Shown in pieces: positions 1 to 6,716 of a DNA stretch of 12,895 nt. The stretch is taken from NCBI GenBank assembly GCA_019348445.1, contig JAHWJK010000004.1, positions 16,819-29,713 on the forward strand. Direction: 5' to 3'. Below the pieces are notes generated by a model. That model searched no databases. It was given only the letters and a program-made list of their open reading frames with translations, and had not been told where the DNA came from. Made by a program: the position numbers and the translations under genes. Each line of letters opens with the position of its first letter. The stretch's first letter is position 1. The DNA is from Actinomycetota bacterium. Its GTDB lineage: Bacteria; Actinomycetota; CADDZG01; WHSQ01.

Positions 1-275
1 ACGCGACCTTCACCTCGTATCAGAACGCCTTTTAGATCGACGTACGGCTCCCCCGCTTCGACCAACAGCGAGCAGCGAGCGTTGCGCTCTACGTTCTTGA
101 CCTTCTGGCTCTTCCCATAGACCCACATCCGAAGATCGTCGCCGTCGACCGTGTAGTAGATGCCGACGGAGTGGGGAAACCCGTAGCGGTCGATCGTCGA
201 GAGAACGCCGACGTGAGGTGCACGCAAGAACTCGCGGATCGCTTGCGGCGACATCGAGAGATCGGGACGCGGCAT
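1..275 (-). CDS. PPOX-type (pyridoxamine oxidase-like) flavin/F420-binding protein, N-terminal part
   Basis: The gene starts at the ATG complementary to 273-275 and is open to the window edge, giving 91 residues of a truncated protein. It begins MPRPDLSMSPQAIREFL and continues with the usual opening of the split beta-barrel of the pyridoxamine 5'-phosphate oxidase/F420-dependent oxidoreductase superfamily: a strand VGVLSTIDRYGFPHSVGIYY, then a basic SQKVKNVERNARCSLLVE segment that in the family contacts the phosphate of FMN or F420. The first helix, strand order and spacing match short actinobacterial PPOX-class proteins of about 130-150 residues, so roughly a third of the gene is probably missing. 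Many such proteins reduce small molecules with F420 or simply bind a flavin; substrate and cofactor cannot be told here. It is divergent from the lipid/pentose phosphate operon and separated from it by 58 bases. The start is preceded by TAGGCT and exactly six bases, a leaderless-type arrangement, with no convincing Shine-Dalgarno. Confidence 0.8.
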   Translation of the reverse strand, partial: MPRPDLSMSPQAIREFLRAPHVGVLSTIDRYGFPHSVGIYYTVDGDDLRMWVYGKSQKVKNVERNARCSLLVEAGEPYVDLKGVLIRGEGR

Positions 276-281
276 TGCAGG

Positions 282-287
282 AGCCTA
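282..287 (-). promoter_or_regulatory. Predicted -10 element of a leaderless promoter for the PPOX-type gene
   Basis: Read on the minus strand this is TAGGCT, fitting the actinobacterial TANNNT -10 pattern, followed by CCTGCA and then the ATG. This places the likely transcription start on the A of the start codon. No good -35 is visible. Assignment rests on motif and spacing only. Confidence 0.4.
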
Positions 288-321
288 AGCGTGCCGTGGT
301 TTGAGCTTCAGCCGAGCGGGC

Positions 322-327
322 TATGGT
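322..327 (+). promoter_or_regulatory. Predicted -10 element of a leaderless promoter for the patatin-headed operon
   Basis: TATGGT fits TANNNT and is followed by exactly six bases before the ATG at 334, so transcription probably begins at the start codon. A weak -35 candidate, TTTGAG, lies at 300-305 with a 16-base spacer. There is no clear Shine-Dalgarno upstream of 334, which agrees with leaderless initiation. Confidence 0.45.
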
Positions 328-333
328 CGTGGC

Positions 334-1353
334 ATGCGGCTAGGACTCGTCCTCGGGGGCGGCGGTCTCGTCGGCCTCGGCTACCACGCGGGTGTCATGA
401 AGGCACTCGATGAATTCGGTGCCGACGTCGGCTCATCCGACGTGATGGTTGGCACGAGTGCCGGCTCCGTCATCGCTTCGTATCTCGCATCGGGCTGGTC
501 GGCGAGCGACTTCTACGAGTACGCGCATGGACGCCACCCGGACTCGATCTCGGACGAAACCGAACAGCGCGATGAGGTTCGCAGGATCTTCACCCCGCTG
601 TATTCGTCGCATACCGAGCGTCTCCGGCGCGGCATCGGAGGCATCTTCGCTCTCGCCTCGTCACGCGGATACTGGAACGCCGCGACGAGAGGGCGGGAAC
701 CGCACAAGGCTCTGAAGAAACTGTTCCCGGCCGGGATGTACTCGACGGGCGAGACGCGCGAGCGTCTGTGGAACGACCTTCGGACGGGCGAGTGGCCGCG
801 GGAGGGGCTCTATATCTGCGCGGTCGATCTCTTCACCGGGAAGCTCGTGCCGTTCGGCCACCCGGAAGCTCCGGAAGCGCCGCTTCCGGACGCAGTACTT
901 GCATCCACGGCGATCCCGGGCGTCTTCCCTGCGGTAAGGATCGGTGACCGCCTCTACGTCGACGGCGGTGCCGCCAGTGCGACGTCGCTGAACCTCGCGA
1001 CCGAAGACGGGTGCGAAGCCATCCTCTGCATCGCTCCACTCGGTTACAAGAACGACGGCGTCGCATCGCCGCGCGATCCGCGGATGCTCGGCCCGGTTCT
1101 CATGCGGTCGTTCTTCGCCCGGGCCCTGCGCAAAGAGGTCAACGCAGCGCGCGCGCAAGGGATCGACGTCTTCGTGATCCGCCCGTGGCTGACGGAACTG
1201 AGGGATCACGGAACGAACTCGATGCGTCACTTCGATCGGGCGCGCTTCGCCGAATCGACCCGAGTCGGGACGCTCCGTCTTCTAGAGGAAAACGCGGACC
1301 ACCCAACGCTCCGTGCTTTCGTCGCTCGCAAGGACGCCAAGAAAGCCGGCTGA
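334..1353 (+). CDS. Patatin-like phospholipase family protein
   Basis: This 339-residue protein is a probable serine lipid acyl hydrolase of the patatin/RssA type. The N-terminus carries the glycine-rich oxyanion loop (LGLVLGGGGLVGLGYHAGV, about residues 3-21), the nucleophile elbow GTSAG with Ser42, and the second half of the Ser-Asp dyad in YVDGG with Asp210, all in family order and spacing. No signal peptide or membrane segment is seen, so a cytoplasmic enzyme acting on membrane or storage lipids is likely. The frame can be opened from a TTG at 301, but the ATG at 334 puts the conserved MRLGLVLGGGG at the very N-terminus, as is usual, and has a leaderless -10 six bases upstream. Its stop overlaps the start of the acyl-CoA synthetase by one base (TGATG), so freed fatty acids may be passed to the next gene product; that coupling is inference. 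The exact lipid substrate cannot be determined. Confidence 0.9.
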   Translation: MRLGLVLGGGGLVGLGYHAGVMKALDEFGADVGSSDVMVGTSAGSVIASYLASGWSASDFYEYAHGRHPDSISDETEQRDEVRRIFTPLYSSHTERLRRGIGGIFALASSRGYWNAATRGREPHKALKKLFPAGMYSTGETRERLWNDLRTGEWPREGLYICAVDLFTGKLVPFGHPEAPEAPLPDAVLASTAIPGVFPAVRIGDRLYVDGGAASATSLNLATEDGCEAILCIAPLGYKNDGVASPRDPRMLGPVLMRSFFARALRKEVNAARAQGIDVFVIRPWLTELRDHGTNSMRHFDRARFAESTRVGTLRLLEENADHPTLRAFVARKDAKKAG

Positions 1354-3014
1354 TGTCTTCCCCCTTGGACACGGTCCGATTGCTCACAGAGTCGCTCCAT
1401 CCGCGGACCGTAAAGACGCTGTGGGACGCAGGAGCGATGGACGCGCGCTCGCCGGTCGTACTCGGGCGCGCACTGCCGTGGATCATCGGGCGCGGTCCGT
1501 CGCTCGGCGTGGTCTCGCACATGAATGCGATCGCCGTCGGCGACAAGGTCGCCATCCACGACCGCAACGGATCGGAAACGTGGGCCGAGCTCGACGGTCG
1601 CGCGAACAAGGTCGCCCACGCGCTCGCCTCCTCCGGAGTCGCACCGGGCGATCGCATCGCGCTTCTCCTGCGGAACGGGCGCGAGATGGCCGAGCTCGCG
1701 CTGGGGGCCCAGAAGATCGGCGTCGTCTGCTGTCCCCTCAACACGTGGGCGAAACCGAAAGAGCTGAAGGTCACGCTCGAGCAAGCAGACCCGACGATCC
1801 TCGTCTACGACAGCCAGCATTCGGAACAAGTCGAGAGATGCGACACGTCACTGATCGAGCTCGTGCACGTGGGCGAGGACGAGGCCGCGCTCGGCGGATC
1901 GGCGCCTTACGAAGGATGGATCGCGGACCAGCCGCACAAAGCTCCACCGCCGTTCACGCGCGACCGCGGAACCGCGAAGGTCGTGATCCATACGTCGGGG
2001 ACGACGGGAACACCGAAGGGAGCGCAGCGCGACGCGTCGGCAGCCGGGCTCGGCGCGCTCGCGGACCTCGTCTCCGTCGTTCCCTACCGCCGCGACGACG
2101 TCGTCTTCTGTCCGGCCCCCTTGTTCCACAGCTTCGGGCTCGCGACGTTCACGTTCGCGACCGGCCTCGGCGCGACGATGGTGATGCCGCAGAAGTTCGA
2201 TCCGGAAGATTCGCTCCGGCAGATCGAGGAGTACCGCGCAACGGCCGCGTCGTTCGTTCCGGTGATGATCCAACGCATCCTTCGCCTCGACGACGACATC
2301 AAGAGGCGCTACGACCTGTCGAGCCTGCGCATCGTGATGGCGAGCGGGTCGGCGATGTCGCCGGAGTTGCGTCGAGCGGCGATGGAATTATTCGGAGACG
2401 TCCTTTACGACCTCTACGGTTCGACGGAAGTCGGTTGGGTCACGATCGCGACACCCGAGGACATGAAGAAACACGCGAAGACCGTGGGCAAGCCGGTGCG
2501 CGGAATAGACGTCGCGGTTTTCTCCAAAGATGGCGACAAGTTGCCGACGAACGAGACGGGCGAACTGTTCATCAAGTCGAACATCCTGTTCGAGGGCTAC
2601 ACGTCGGGCGAATCGAAGGACGAGCGCGACGGTTACATGTCGATCGGCGATCTCGGGCGGCTAGACGACGACGGCTACCTTTTCGTCGAAGGCCGCGCCG
2701 ACGACATGGTCGTAGTCGGAGGCGAGAACGTCTATCCGGTCGAGGTCGAGGAGGTCATCGAATCGATCGGCGGCGTGAACGAGGCTGCGGTTGTCGGCGT
2801 CGCCGACGAGGAGTACGGAGAGGTCCTCGCCGCTTTCGTCGCGGGAACCGTCTCCGAGGACGAGGTCACCTCCCGCTGCAAGGAGGAGCTGGCGTCGTAC
2901 AAGGTCCCGAAGCGCGTAGAGGTTCTCGATGAACTTCCGCGCACTTCTACGGGAAAAGTCCTCAAGCGAGAACTGATAGCGAAGCTGGACGGCGCCGAAG
3001 ATCTCGAGGACTGA
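1353..3014 (+). CDS. FadD-like acyl-CoA synthetase (AMP-forming)
   Basis: A 553-residue class I adenylate-forming enzyme, which activates a carboxylic acid to acyl-AMP and then to acyl-CoA. The ATP-binding P-loop HTSGTTGTPKG is at residues 213-223, the adenine-contacting YGSTE at 355-359, the hinge-region motif SIGDLGRLDDDGY has its ATP-ribose-binding Asp at 433, and the C-terminal RTSTGKVLKREL carries the catalytic Lys535. The set is complete and the length normal for a fatty-acid ligase. The open frame extends much further upstream, over the patatin gene, but that part is a shadow reading; the ATG at 1353 overlaps the patatin stop in a TGATG junction and gives an N-terminus typical of actinobacterial FadD-like proteins. 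The patatin neighbour upstream and hydrolase downstream favour a fatty acyl substrate, but chain length is unknown and some relatives load polyketide or mycolate pathways instead. Confidence 0.93.
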   Translation: MSSPLDTVRLLTESLHPRTVKTLWDAGAMDARSPVVLGRALPWIIGRGPSLGVVSHMNAIAVGDKVAIHDRNGSETWAELDGRANKVAHALASSGVAPGDRIALLLRNGREMAELALGAQKIGVVCCPLNTWAKPKELKVTLEQADPTILVYDSQHSEQVERCDTSLIELVHVGEDEAALGGSAPYEGWIADQPHKAPPPFTRDRGTAKVVIHTSGTTGTPKGAQRDASAAGLGALADLVSVVPYRRDDVVFCPAPLFHSFGLATFTFATGLGATMVMPQKFDPEDSLRQIEEYRATAASFVPVMIQRILRLDDDIKRRYDLSSLRIVMASGSAMSPELRRAAMELFGDVLYDLYGSTEVGWVTIATPEDMKKHAKTVGKPVRGIDVAVFSKDGDKLPTNETGELFIKSNILFEGYTSGESKDERDGYMSIGDLGRLDDDGYLFVEGRADDMVVVGGENVYPVEVEEVIESIGGVNEAAVVGVADEEYGEVLAAFVAGTVSEDEVTSRCKEELASYKVPKRVEVLDELPRTSTGKVLKRELIAKLDGAEDLED

Positions 3015-3022
3015 ACTCAGAG

Positions 3023-3841
3023 ATGCCCACGTTCAACTACGACGGGTCCAAGCTTTCGTACGAGCAGCGCGGGCGGAAAGCCGGCGCTGCGGAACGCCCG
3101 ATCGTTCTGCTTCATGGGTTGCTGCTTCCCCGGAAGCACCACTACCTGCTGGCCGATGCGCTGGCCGAGCGAGGCAACCGAGTCATCCTGCTCGACCTCT
3201 TGGGCCACGGTGCCAGCGACAAGCCGGACCATTCTCGCTACTACACGATGGAGATCTTCGGGCGGCAAGTCATCGGGTTGCTCGATCACCTCGACATCCC
3301 CGAGGCCGTGATCGGTGGCACGTCGCTGGGAGCGAACGTGACACTGGAAGCTGCCAATCACGCGCCGGAGCGATGCCGCGGGATGTTCCTCGAGATGCCG
3401 GTGCTGGAGCGCGCCGCGCCCGCGGCAGCCGTCTTGTTCGTTCCCTTGACGATCGCCTATGCCGAAGCTCAGCCCTTGTTCGAGTGGATGGCTCGCGCGA
3501 TGCGGATGGTGCCTCGGGGACTCCACCTGTACGGCGATGTCCTGCTCGATGTCCTATCGCGAGACCCGGGTCCGTCGGCGGCGGTGCTGCACGGCCTCCT
3601 CACGGGTCGCATGGCTCCTCACCCGTCGGAGCGCGCCAAGTTGGACATGCCGACTCTGATCATGGGCCACGAACGCGACCTGCTACACCCGTTCTCGGAT
3701 GCGGCCGCACTCGAGCGCGAGCTCCCGAACGCAGAACTCGTGCACGCGAACTCCTTCTTCGAGTTGCGCTTCCCACCGAACCGGCTGTCGGACGCGATCG
3801 CCGACTTCCTCGACGAGGCCTGGGGAGTAGCGACCGCGTGA
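3023..3841 (+). CDS. Alpha/beta hydrolase fold protein, possibly without a catalytic histidine
   Basis: A 272-residue alpha/beta hydrolase. Seen in order: the oxyanion segment IVLLHGLLLP (residues 27-36), the strand/turn LLDLLGHGASDKP (57-68), the nucleophile elbow GGTSLGAN with Ser101, and the acid GHERDLLHP with Asp219. The final loop, where the family normally has a GH followed by a proline-rich helix start, reads NSFFELRFPPNRL (243-255), with no histidine at the expected place; His241, just before it, is the nearest. The enzyme may use another base, have a different chemistry, or be non-catalytic. The start ATG is 8 bases after the synthetase stop; the GTGA junction with zwf shows translational coupling. 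Esterase, lipase or thioesterase roles would all fit the lipid context, and none can be chosen from sequence alone. Confidence 0.88.
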   Translation: MPTFNYDGSKLSYEQRGRKAGAAERPIVLLHGLLLPRKHHYLLADALAERGNRVILLDLLGHGASDKPDHSRYYTMEIFGRQVIGLLDHLDIPEAVIGGTSLGANVTLEAANHAPERCRGMFLEMPVLERAAPAAAVLFVPLTIAYAEAQPLFEWMARAMRMVPRGLHLYGDVLLDVLSRDPGPSAAVLHGLLTGRMAPHPSERAKLDMPTLIMGHERDLLHPFSDAAALERELPNAELVHANSFFELRFPPNRLSDAIADFLDEAWGVATA

Positions 3842-5289
3842 AGCGGAGCGCGCCGGATCCCTGCGCGGTCGTCATCTTCGGTGCGTCGGGAGACCTGACT
3901 CAGCGAAAGCTCTTTCCCGCCCTACACAACCTGCAGGCCGAAGGTCAGTTGCCCGAAGAGACGTCGGTCGTCGGCACGTCGCGCACCCGATACGACGACG
4001 AGGCCTTCGCCACAGCGATGCGCGATGCGATCGAGAAGCACTCACGGCTGCCGGTTACGAACGAGTCGTGGGAGGTCTTCAGCCACGACATCGCGTACGT
4101 ACCGGGCGACGTGAACGACGACGACCTGTTCCGCGTGTTGAAGGAACGTCTCGAGCGCGTCGACGAAGAACGCGACACGCAAGGCAACAGGCTGTGGTAC
4201 CTCGCGACGCTCCCCCGGTTCTTCGGTCCCATAGCCGAGAAGATCGCGAAGCACGGTCTGCTGGACACGGGCGGGTGGCAGCGACTCGTTGTAGAGAAAC
4301 CGTTCGGCCACGATCTGCGCAGCGCGAAGGAACTGAACACCGAGCTGTCCGAGAGGTTTTCCGAGAAAGACATCTTCCGCATCGATCACTACCTCGGGAA
4401 AGAAACCGTTCAGAACTTGCTCGTCTTCAGGTTCGCGAACGCGATCTTCGAACCGATATGGAACCGGCACTACGTCGACAACGTTCAGATCACCGTTGCA
4501 GAAGACATCGGAGTCGAAACCCGAGGGTCCTTCTACGAACAGACAGGTGCGCTGCGAGATGTCGGGCAGAACCATCTACTGCAACTGATGAGCCTCATAG
4601 CGATGGAGCCGCCGGTCTCGTGGGATGCGGAAGCGATCCGCAACGAGAAGGTCCAAGTGCTCAAAGCGGTGCGCCGGTGGGGCCCTTCGGACTGCGAGAG
4701 CGTCATCGCACGAGGTCAGTACGACAGCTATCGCGACGAGCAAGGCGTCGACGAGCACTCGTCTACCGAGACGTTCGTTGCGATGAACCTCGTCATCGAG
4801 AACTGGCGGTGGGCGGGCGTCCCGTTCTACCTGCGAACCGGCAAGAAACTGCCCCAGAAGACGACGCAGATCCGTATCGAGTTCCAGCGCGTGCCACATC
4901 TGTTGTTTGCGAAGACGTCGGTAGAGGAACTCGAGCCGAACGCGCTGATCATCCGGATCCAACCGAACGAAGGCTTCTCGTTGACGTTCGGAGCCAAAGC
5001 TCCGACGCACGACATCAACGTAGAGACTGCGCACATGAACTTCGACTACGAGATGCACTTCGGGTCCGGTACTCCCGAGGCGTACGAGCGGTTGTTGCTC
5101 GATGCGATGCTCGGGGATGCAACGCTGTTCACGCGCGCCGACGAGATCGAAGAAGCATGGGAGATCGTCGACCCGATGCTGCAGTACTGGTCGAAAGGCG
5201 GGACGCCGGGCGCGTATAAACCGGGAACATGGGGGCCGCGCGCGGCGGAAGATCTGCTCGGCACCAGGAGGTGGCACAACCCGGAATGA
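3838..5289 (+). CDS. zwf: Glucose-6-phosphate 1-dehydrogenase
   Basis: A 483-residue enzyme oxidising glucose 6-phosphate to 6-phosphogluconolactone with NADP+ (sometimes NAD+), the entry step of the oxidative pentose phosphate pathway. The dinucleotide-binding turn FGASGDLTQRKLFPAL is near the N-terminus, the substrate signature RIDHYLGKE lies around residues 181-189 with His184 and Lys188, and the catalytic His246 is in GQNHLLQL. Length is ordinary for the family. The frame is open upstream to 3373, but that part is a shadow of the hydrolase; the GTG at 3838 overlaps the hydrolase stop (GTGA) and has GGGGAG at 3822-3827 as a Shine-Dalgarno. It is coupled to pgl downstream by ATGA. In many actinomycetes opcA, encoding an assembly/redox factor for this enzyme, lies between zwf and pgl; here it is absent from the window. 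Confidence 0.97.
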   Translation: MKRSAPDPCAVVIFGASGDLTQRKLFPALHNLQAEGQLPEETSVVGTSRTRYDDEAFATAMRDAIEKHSRLPVTNESWEVFSHDIAYVPGDVNDDDLFRVLKERLERVDEERDTQGNRLWYLATLPRFFGPIAEKIAKHGLLDTGGWQRLVVEKPFGHDLRSAKELNTELSERFSEKDIFRIDHYLGKETVQNLLVFRFANAIFEPIWNRHYVDNVQITVAEDIGVETRGSFYEQTGALRDVGQNHLLQLMSLIAMEPPVSWDAEAIRNEKVQVLKAVRRWGPSDCESVIARGQYDSYRDEQGVDEHSSTETFVAMNLVIENWRWAGVPFYLRTGKKLPQKTTQIRIEFQRVPHLLFAKTSVEELEPNALIIRIQPNEGFSLTFGAKAPTHDINVETAHMNFDYEMHFGSGTPEAYERLLLDAMLGDATLFTRADEIEEAWEIVDPMLQYWSKGGTPGAYKPGTWGPRAAEDLLGTRRWHNPE

Positions 5290-5957
5290 GTTTCGAGACC
5301 GTCGTTTTCCCGAATGCCTCGTATCCGCAGGAGGCGGCGCAACTCGTCGCCGGGACCGTCGAAGGCGCGGACAGCGTCGTCCTCACCGGCGGCACCACCG
5401 CGGAGAATGTCTACGCCGAATTGACGCGACACCGCGTCGCATGGAGCCGGTTAACGGTGTTGTTCTCAGACGAGCGCTGCGTTCCTCCCGGGGATCCGGC
5501 AAGCAACTACGGCATGGCGGAACGACTGCTCTTCCAGAACGACACGCCGCACGTCTTGCACCGGATGCGCGGCGAAGACCCTCCGGAACACGCTGCCGAC
5601 CAGTACCACTCCTCGATACAGCCGGTCGTCGCCGACGGGCTCGACGTCATGCTGCTCGGGATGGGCGCCGACGCGCACATCTGCGCGATGTTCCCCGGCT
5701 CCCGTGCCGTCGACGAGACGACGAAGCTGTGCGTAGCAGTGAACCGACCCGACGGGATGATGGGTTTGACCCTGACTCCGCCCGCGGTCCTCAGCGCGCG
5801 CAAGATCCTGTTGATCGTGACTGGTGAAGGCAAAGCCGCCACCGTCAAACGAGTGATCGACGGAGGCGAGAGCCCCAGTTCGGCCCCCGCGAGGATGCTC
5901 GCGGCGCACGAAGACGTGACGGTGGTACTCGACGAAGGCGCTGCCTCAGCATTATGA
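5286..5957 (+). CDS. pgl: 6-phosphogluconolactonase (DevB/SOL type)
   Basis: A 223-residue enzyme hydrolysing 6-phosphogluconolactone to 6-phosphogluconate, directly after zwf. Features of the DevB/NagB-like fold are present: the phosphate loop LTGGTTAEN (residues 33-41), the SDERCVPPGDPASNYGMAE segment (61-79), the loop GMGADAHICAMFPGS (125-139) with candidate catalytic His131, and the TLTPPAVLSAR strand-helix (162-172). The usual GMGxDGH reads GMGADAH, with Gly replaced by Ala beside the histidine. The ATG at 5286 overlaps the zwf stop (ATGA); the strong AGGAGGTGG at 5266-5274 is about 14 bases upstream, further than usual, and initiation is probably helped by reading-through ribosomes. An in-frame GTG at 5271 falls inside that Shine-Dalgarno and is not preferred. 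The last codons overlap the start of the membrane protein gene. Confidence 0.95.
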   Translation: MSFETVVFPNASYPQEAAQLVAGTVEGADSVVLTGGTTAENVYAELTRHRVAWSRLTVLFSDERCVPPGDPASNYGMAERLLFQNDTPHVLHRMRGEDPPEHAADQYHSSIQPVVADGLDVMLLGMGADAHICAMFPGSRAVDETTKLCVAVNRPDGMMGLTLTPPAVLSARKILLIVTGEGKAATVKRVIDGGESPSSAPARMLAAHEDVTVVLDEGAASAL

Positions 5958-6544
5958 AGCTCTACGCCGAAACGCGGCGGCTCCGGACGCGACAGATCGC
6001 GCTCGACGTCACGGTCTTCCTGTGGACGCTCGTTTGGATATGGCTCGGCATGTTCGCGCACGACGTGATCGCAGAACTCGCCGAACCCGCGCAGGCGATA
6101 GCTCGCAACTCCGGATCTCTCGCCGCTTCCCTCTACGAGATCAGCGACACGCTCGACGAGACGCCTCTCGTCGGTGGTGCCTTGGAGGAGCCGTTCACGA
6201 GTGCGGGCGATAGTGCTCAGGCACTGGCGAATGAGAGCCGCGAACAGCACGCCAATTTCTTGCGAACGGCGCTGTGGATCGGCTTGCTCATCGCGATCGC
6301 TCCGATCGCGGCCGCGCTGTTGCGCTACCTGCCGGATCGGTGGCGATGGGTGCAAGAAGCGACCGCGGCAACGCAGATCAGACTCGACGCCGACGATCTG
6401 TATCTGTTCGCGCTGAGGGCGGTCGCGAACCGGCCCCTCTCCGAACTGCGAAAAGCCACCCCGGACCCGGGAGCAGCGCTCGCCTCGGGCGACTACGACA
6501 CCCTGGCCCGCCTCGAGCTGGAGCAGATAGGTCTCCGGCCGTGA
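5954..6544 (+). CDS. Small two-helix membrane protein of unknown function
   Basis: A 196-residue protein. A short basic N-terminus (ETRRLRTRQ) precedes a hydrophobic helix at about residues 16-36 (including VFLWTLVWIWLG), followed by about 65 polar residues rich in Ala, Ser and Glu, then a second hydrophobic helix at about 104-124 (ALWIGLLIAIAPIAAALL), and a soluble C-terminal part with YLPDRWRWVQEATAAT and DADDLYLFALRAVANRPL. The pattern suggests an extracytoplasmic loop between two membrane spans, with both ends in the cytoplasm by the positive-inside rule. I recall similar uncharacterised two-span proteins in actinobacteria but cannot name a family or function. It overlaps pgl by ATGA and is the last gene of the lipid/pentose phosphate run; the predicted GlnR operator begins 14 bases after its stop. 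No clear terminator is seen between them. Confidence 0.8.
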   Translation: MKLYAETRRLRTRQIALDVTVFLWTLVWIWLGMFAHDVIAELAEPAQAIARNSGSLAASLYEISDTLDETPLVGGALEEPFTSAGDSAQALANESREQHANFLRTALWIGLLIAIAPIAAALLRYLPDRWRWVQEATAATQIRLDADDLYLFALRAVANRPLSELRKATPDPGAALASGDYDTLARLELEQIGLRP

Positions 6545-6558
6545 TCTGTGGATGGACT

Positions 6559-6596
6559 TTTACGGTCGGGAAACCGATGCGAAACAAGACCGAAAC
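6559..6596 (+). promoter_or_regulatory. Predicted GlnR operator upstream of the ammonium transporter
   Basis: Four pentamers stand in exact 11-base register: TTTAC at 6559-6563, then GAAAC at 6570-6574, 6581-6585 and 6592-6596, each pair separated by six bases. This fits the actinobacterial GlnR consensus of alternating gTnAC and GaAAC half-sites with six-base spacers; the third pentamer is GAAAC rather than GTNAC. GlnR is the OmpR-type activator of nitrogen genes in Streptomyces and Mycobacterium, where amtB-glnK-glnD is a classic target. A weak -10 candidate (CATAAA, 6605-6610) lies 8 bases downstream, a position compatible with activation in place of a -35. Motif seen directly; regulator inferred. 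Confidence 0.75.
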
Positions 6597-6604
6597 ACCA
6601 TCCC

Positions 6605-6610
6605 CATAAA
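6605..6610 (+). promoter_or_regulatory. Candidate -10 of the amt-glnK-glnD promoter
   Basis: CATAAA matches TATAAT at four positions and sits just after the GlnR-type array. No -35 hexamer is seen at the usual distance, as expected for an activator-dependent promoter. It would give a leader of about 100 bases before the TTG start at 6717. Weak evidence, based on location. Confidence 0.25.
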
Positions 6611-6707
6611 CCTCTCGTAACAAGAGGGCGACGGTGCCCATGGCAGCTTCCCCGCCGCCCGGAGCGATAGCGACAAAGCTAGCGTGCCGGCGGCAGTTAA
6701 CGAGAGG
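6611..6707 (+). promoter_or_regulatory. Possible Shine-Dalgarno-sequestering leader of the ammonium transporter
   Basis: CCTCTCGT at 6611-6618 is the exact reverse complement of ACGAGAGG at 6700-6707, which contains most of the Shine-Dalgarno; pairing extends to 6621 with 6696 if one A bulges. The same CCTCT can alternatively pair with AGAGG at 6623-6627 as a small local hairpin, so two exclusive folds are possible. Whether this controls translation is inference; chance pairing between a CT-rich and a GA-rich segment cannot be excluded. Confidence 0.3.
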
Positions 6708-6716
6708 GGTGATCCG

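Noticed and set aside
871..889. Inverted repeat with 9-bp arms (CCGGAAGCG / CGCTTCCGG) and a preceding direct CCGGAAGC copy within the patatin gene.
   Set aside because: It falls in codons for a repeated Pro-Glu-Ala stretch in GC-rich DNA; the repeat is explained by the protein sequence and no regulatory context is seen.
1011..1352. Long N-terminal extension of the acyl-CoA synthetase frame over the patatin gene.
   Set aside because: The extension is an Arg/Ser-rich shadow of the patatin coding frame; the TGATG junction at 1353 gives a family-typical start.
1313..2932. A 539-codon open frame antiparallel in composition to a normal protein (very Arg-rich) over the synthetase gene.
   Set aside because: Its composition is that of an out-of-frame reading of a GC-rich gene, and the other frame carries complete family motifs.
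6684..6716. GTG at 6684 as the ammonium transporter start.
   Set aside because: No Shine-Dalgarno precedes it and the extra 11 residues do not resemble a signal peptide; the TTG at 6717 has a strong ribosome site and the usual N-terminus.
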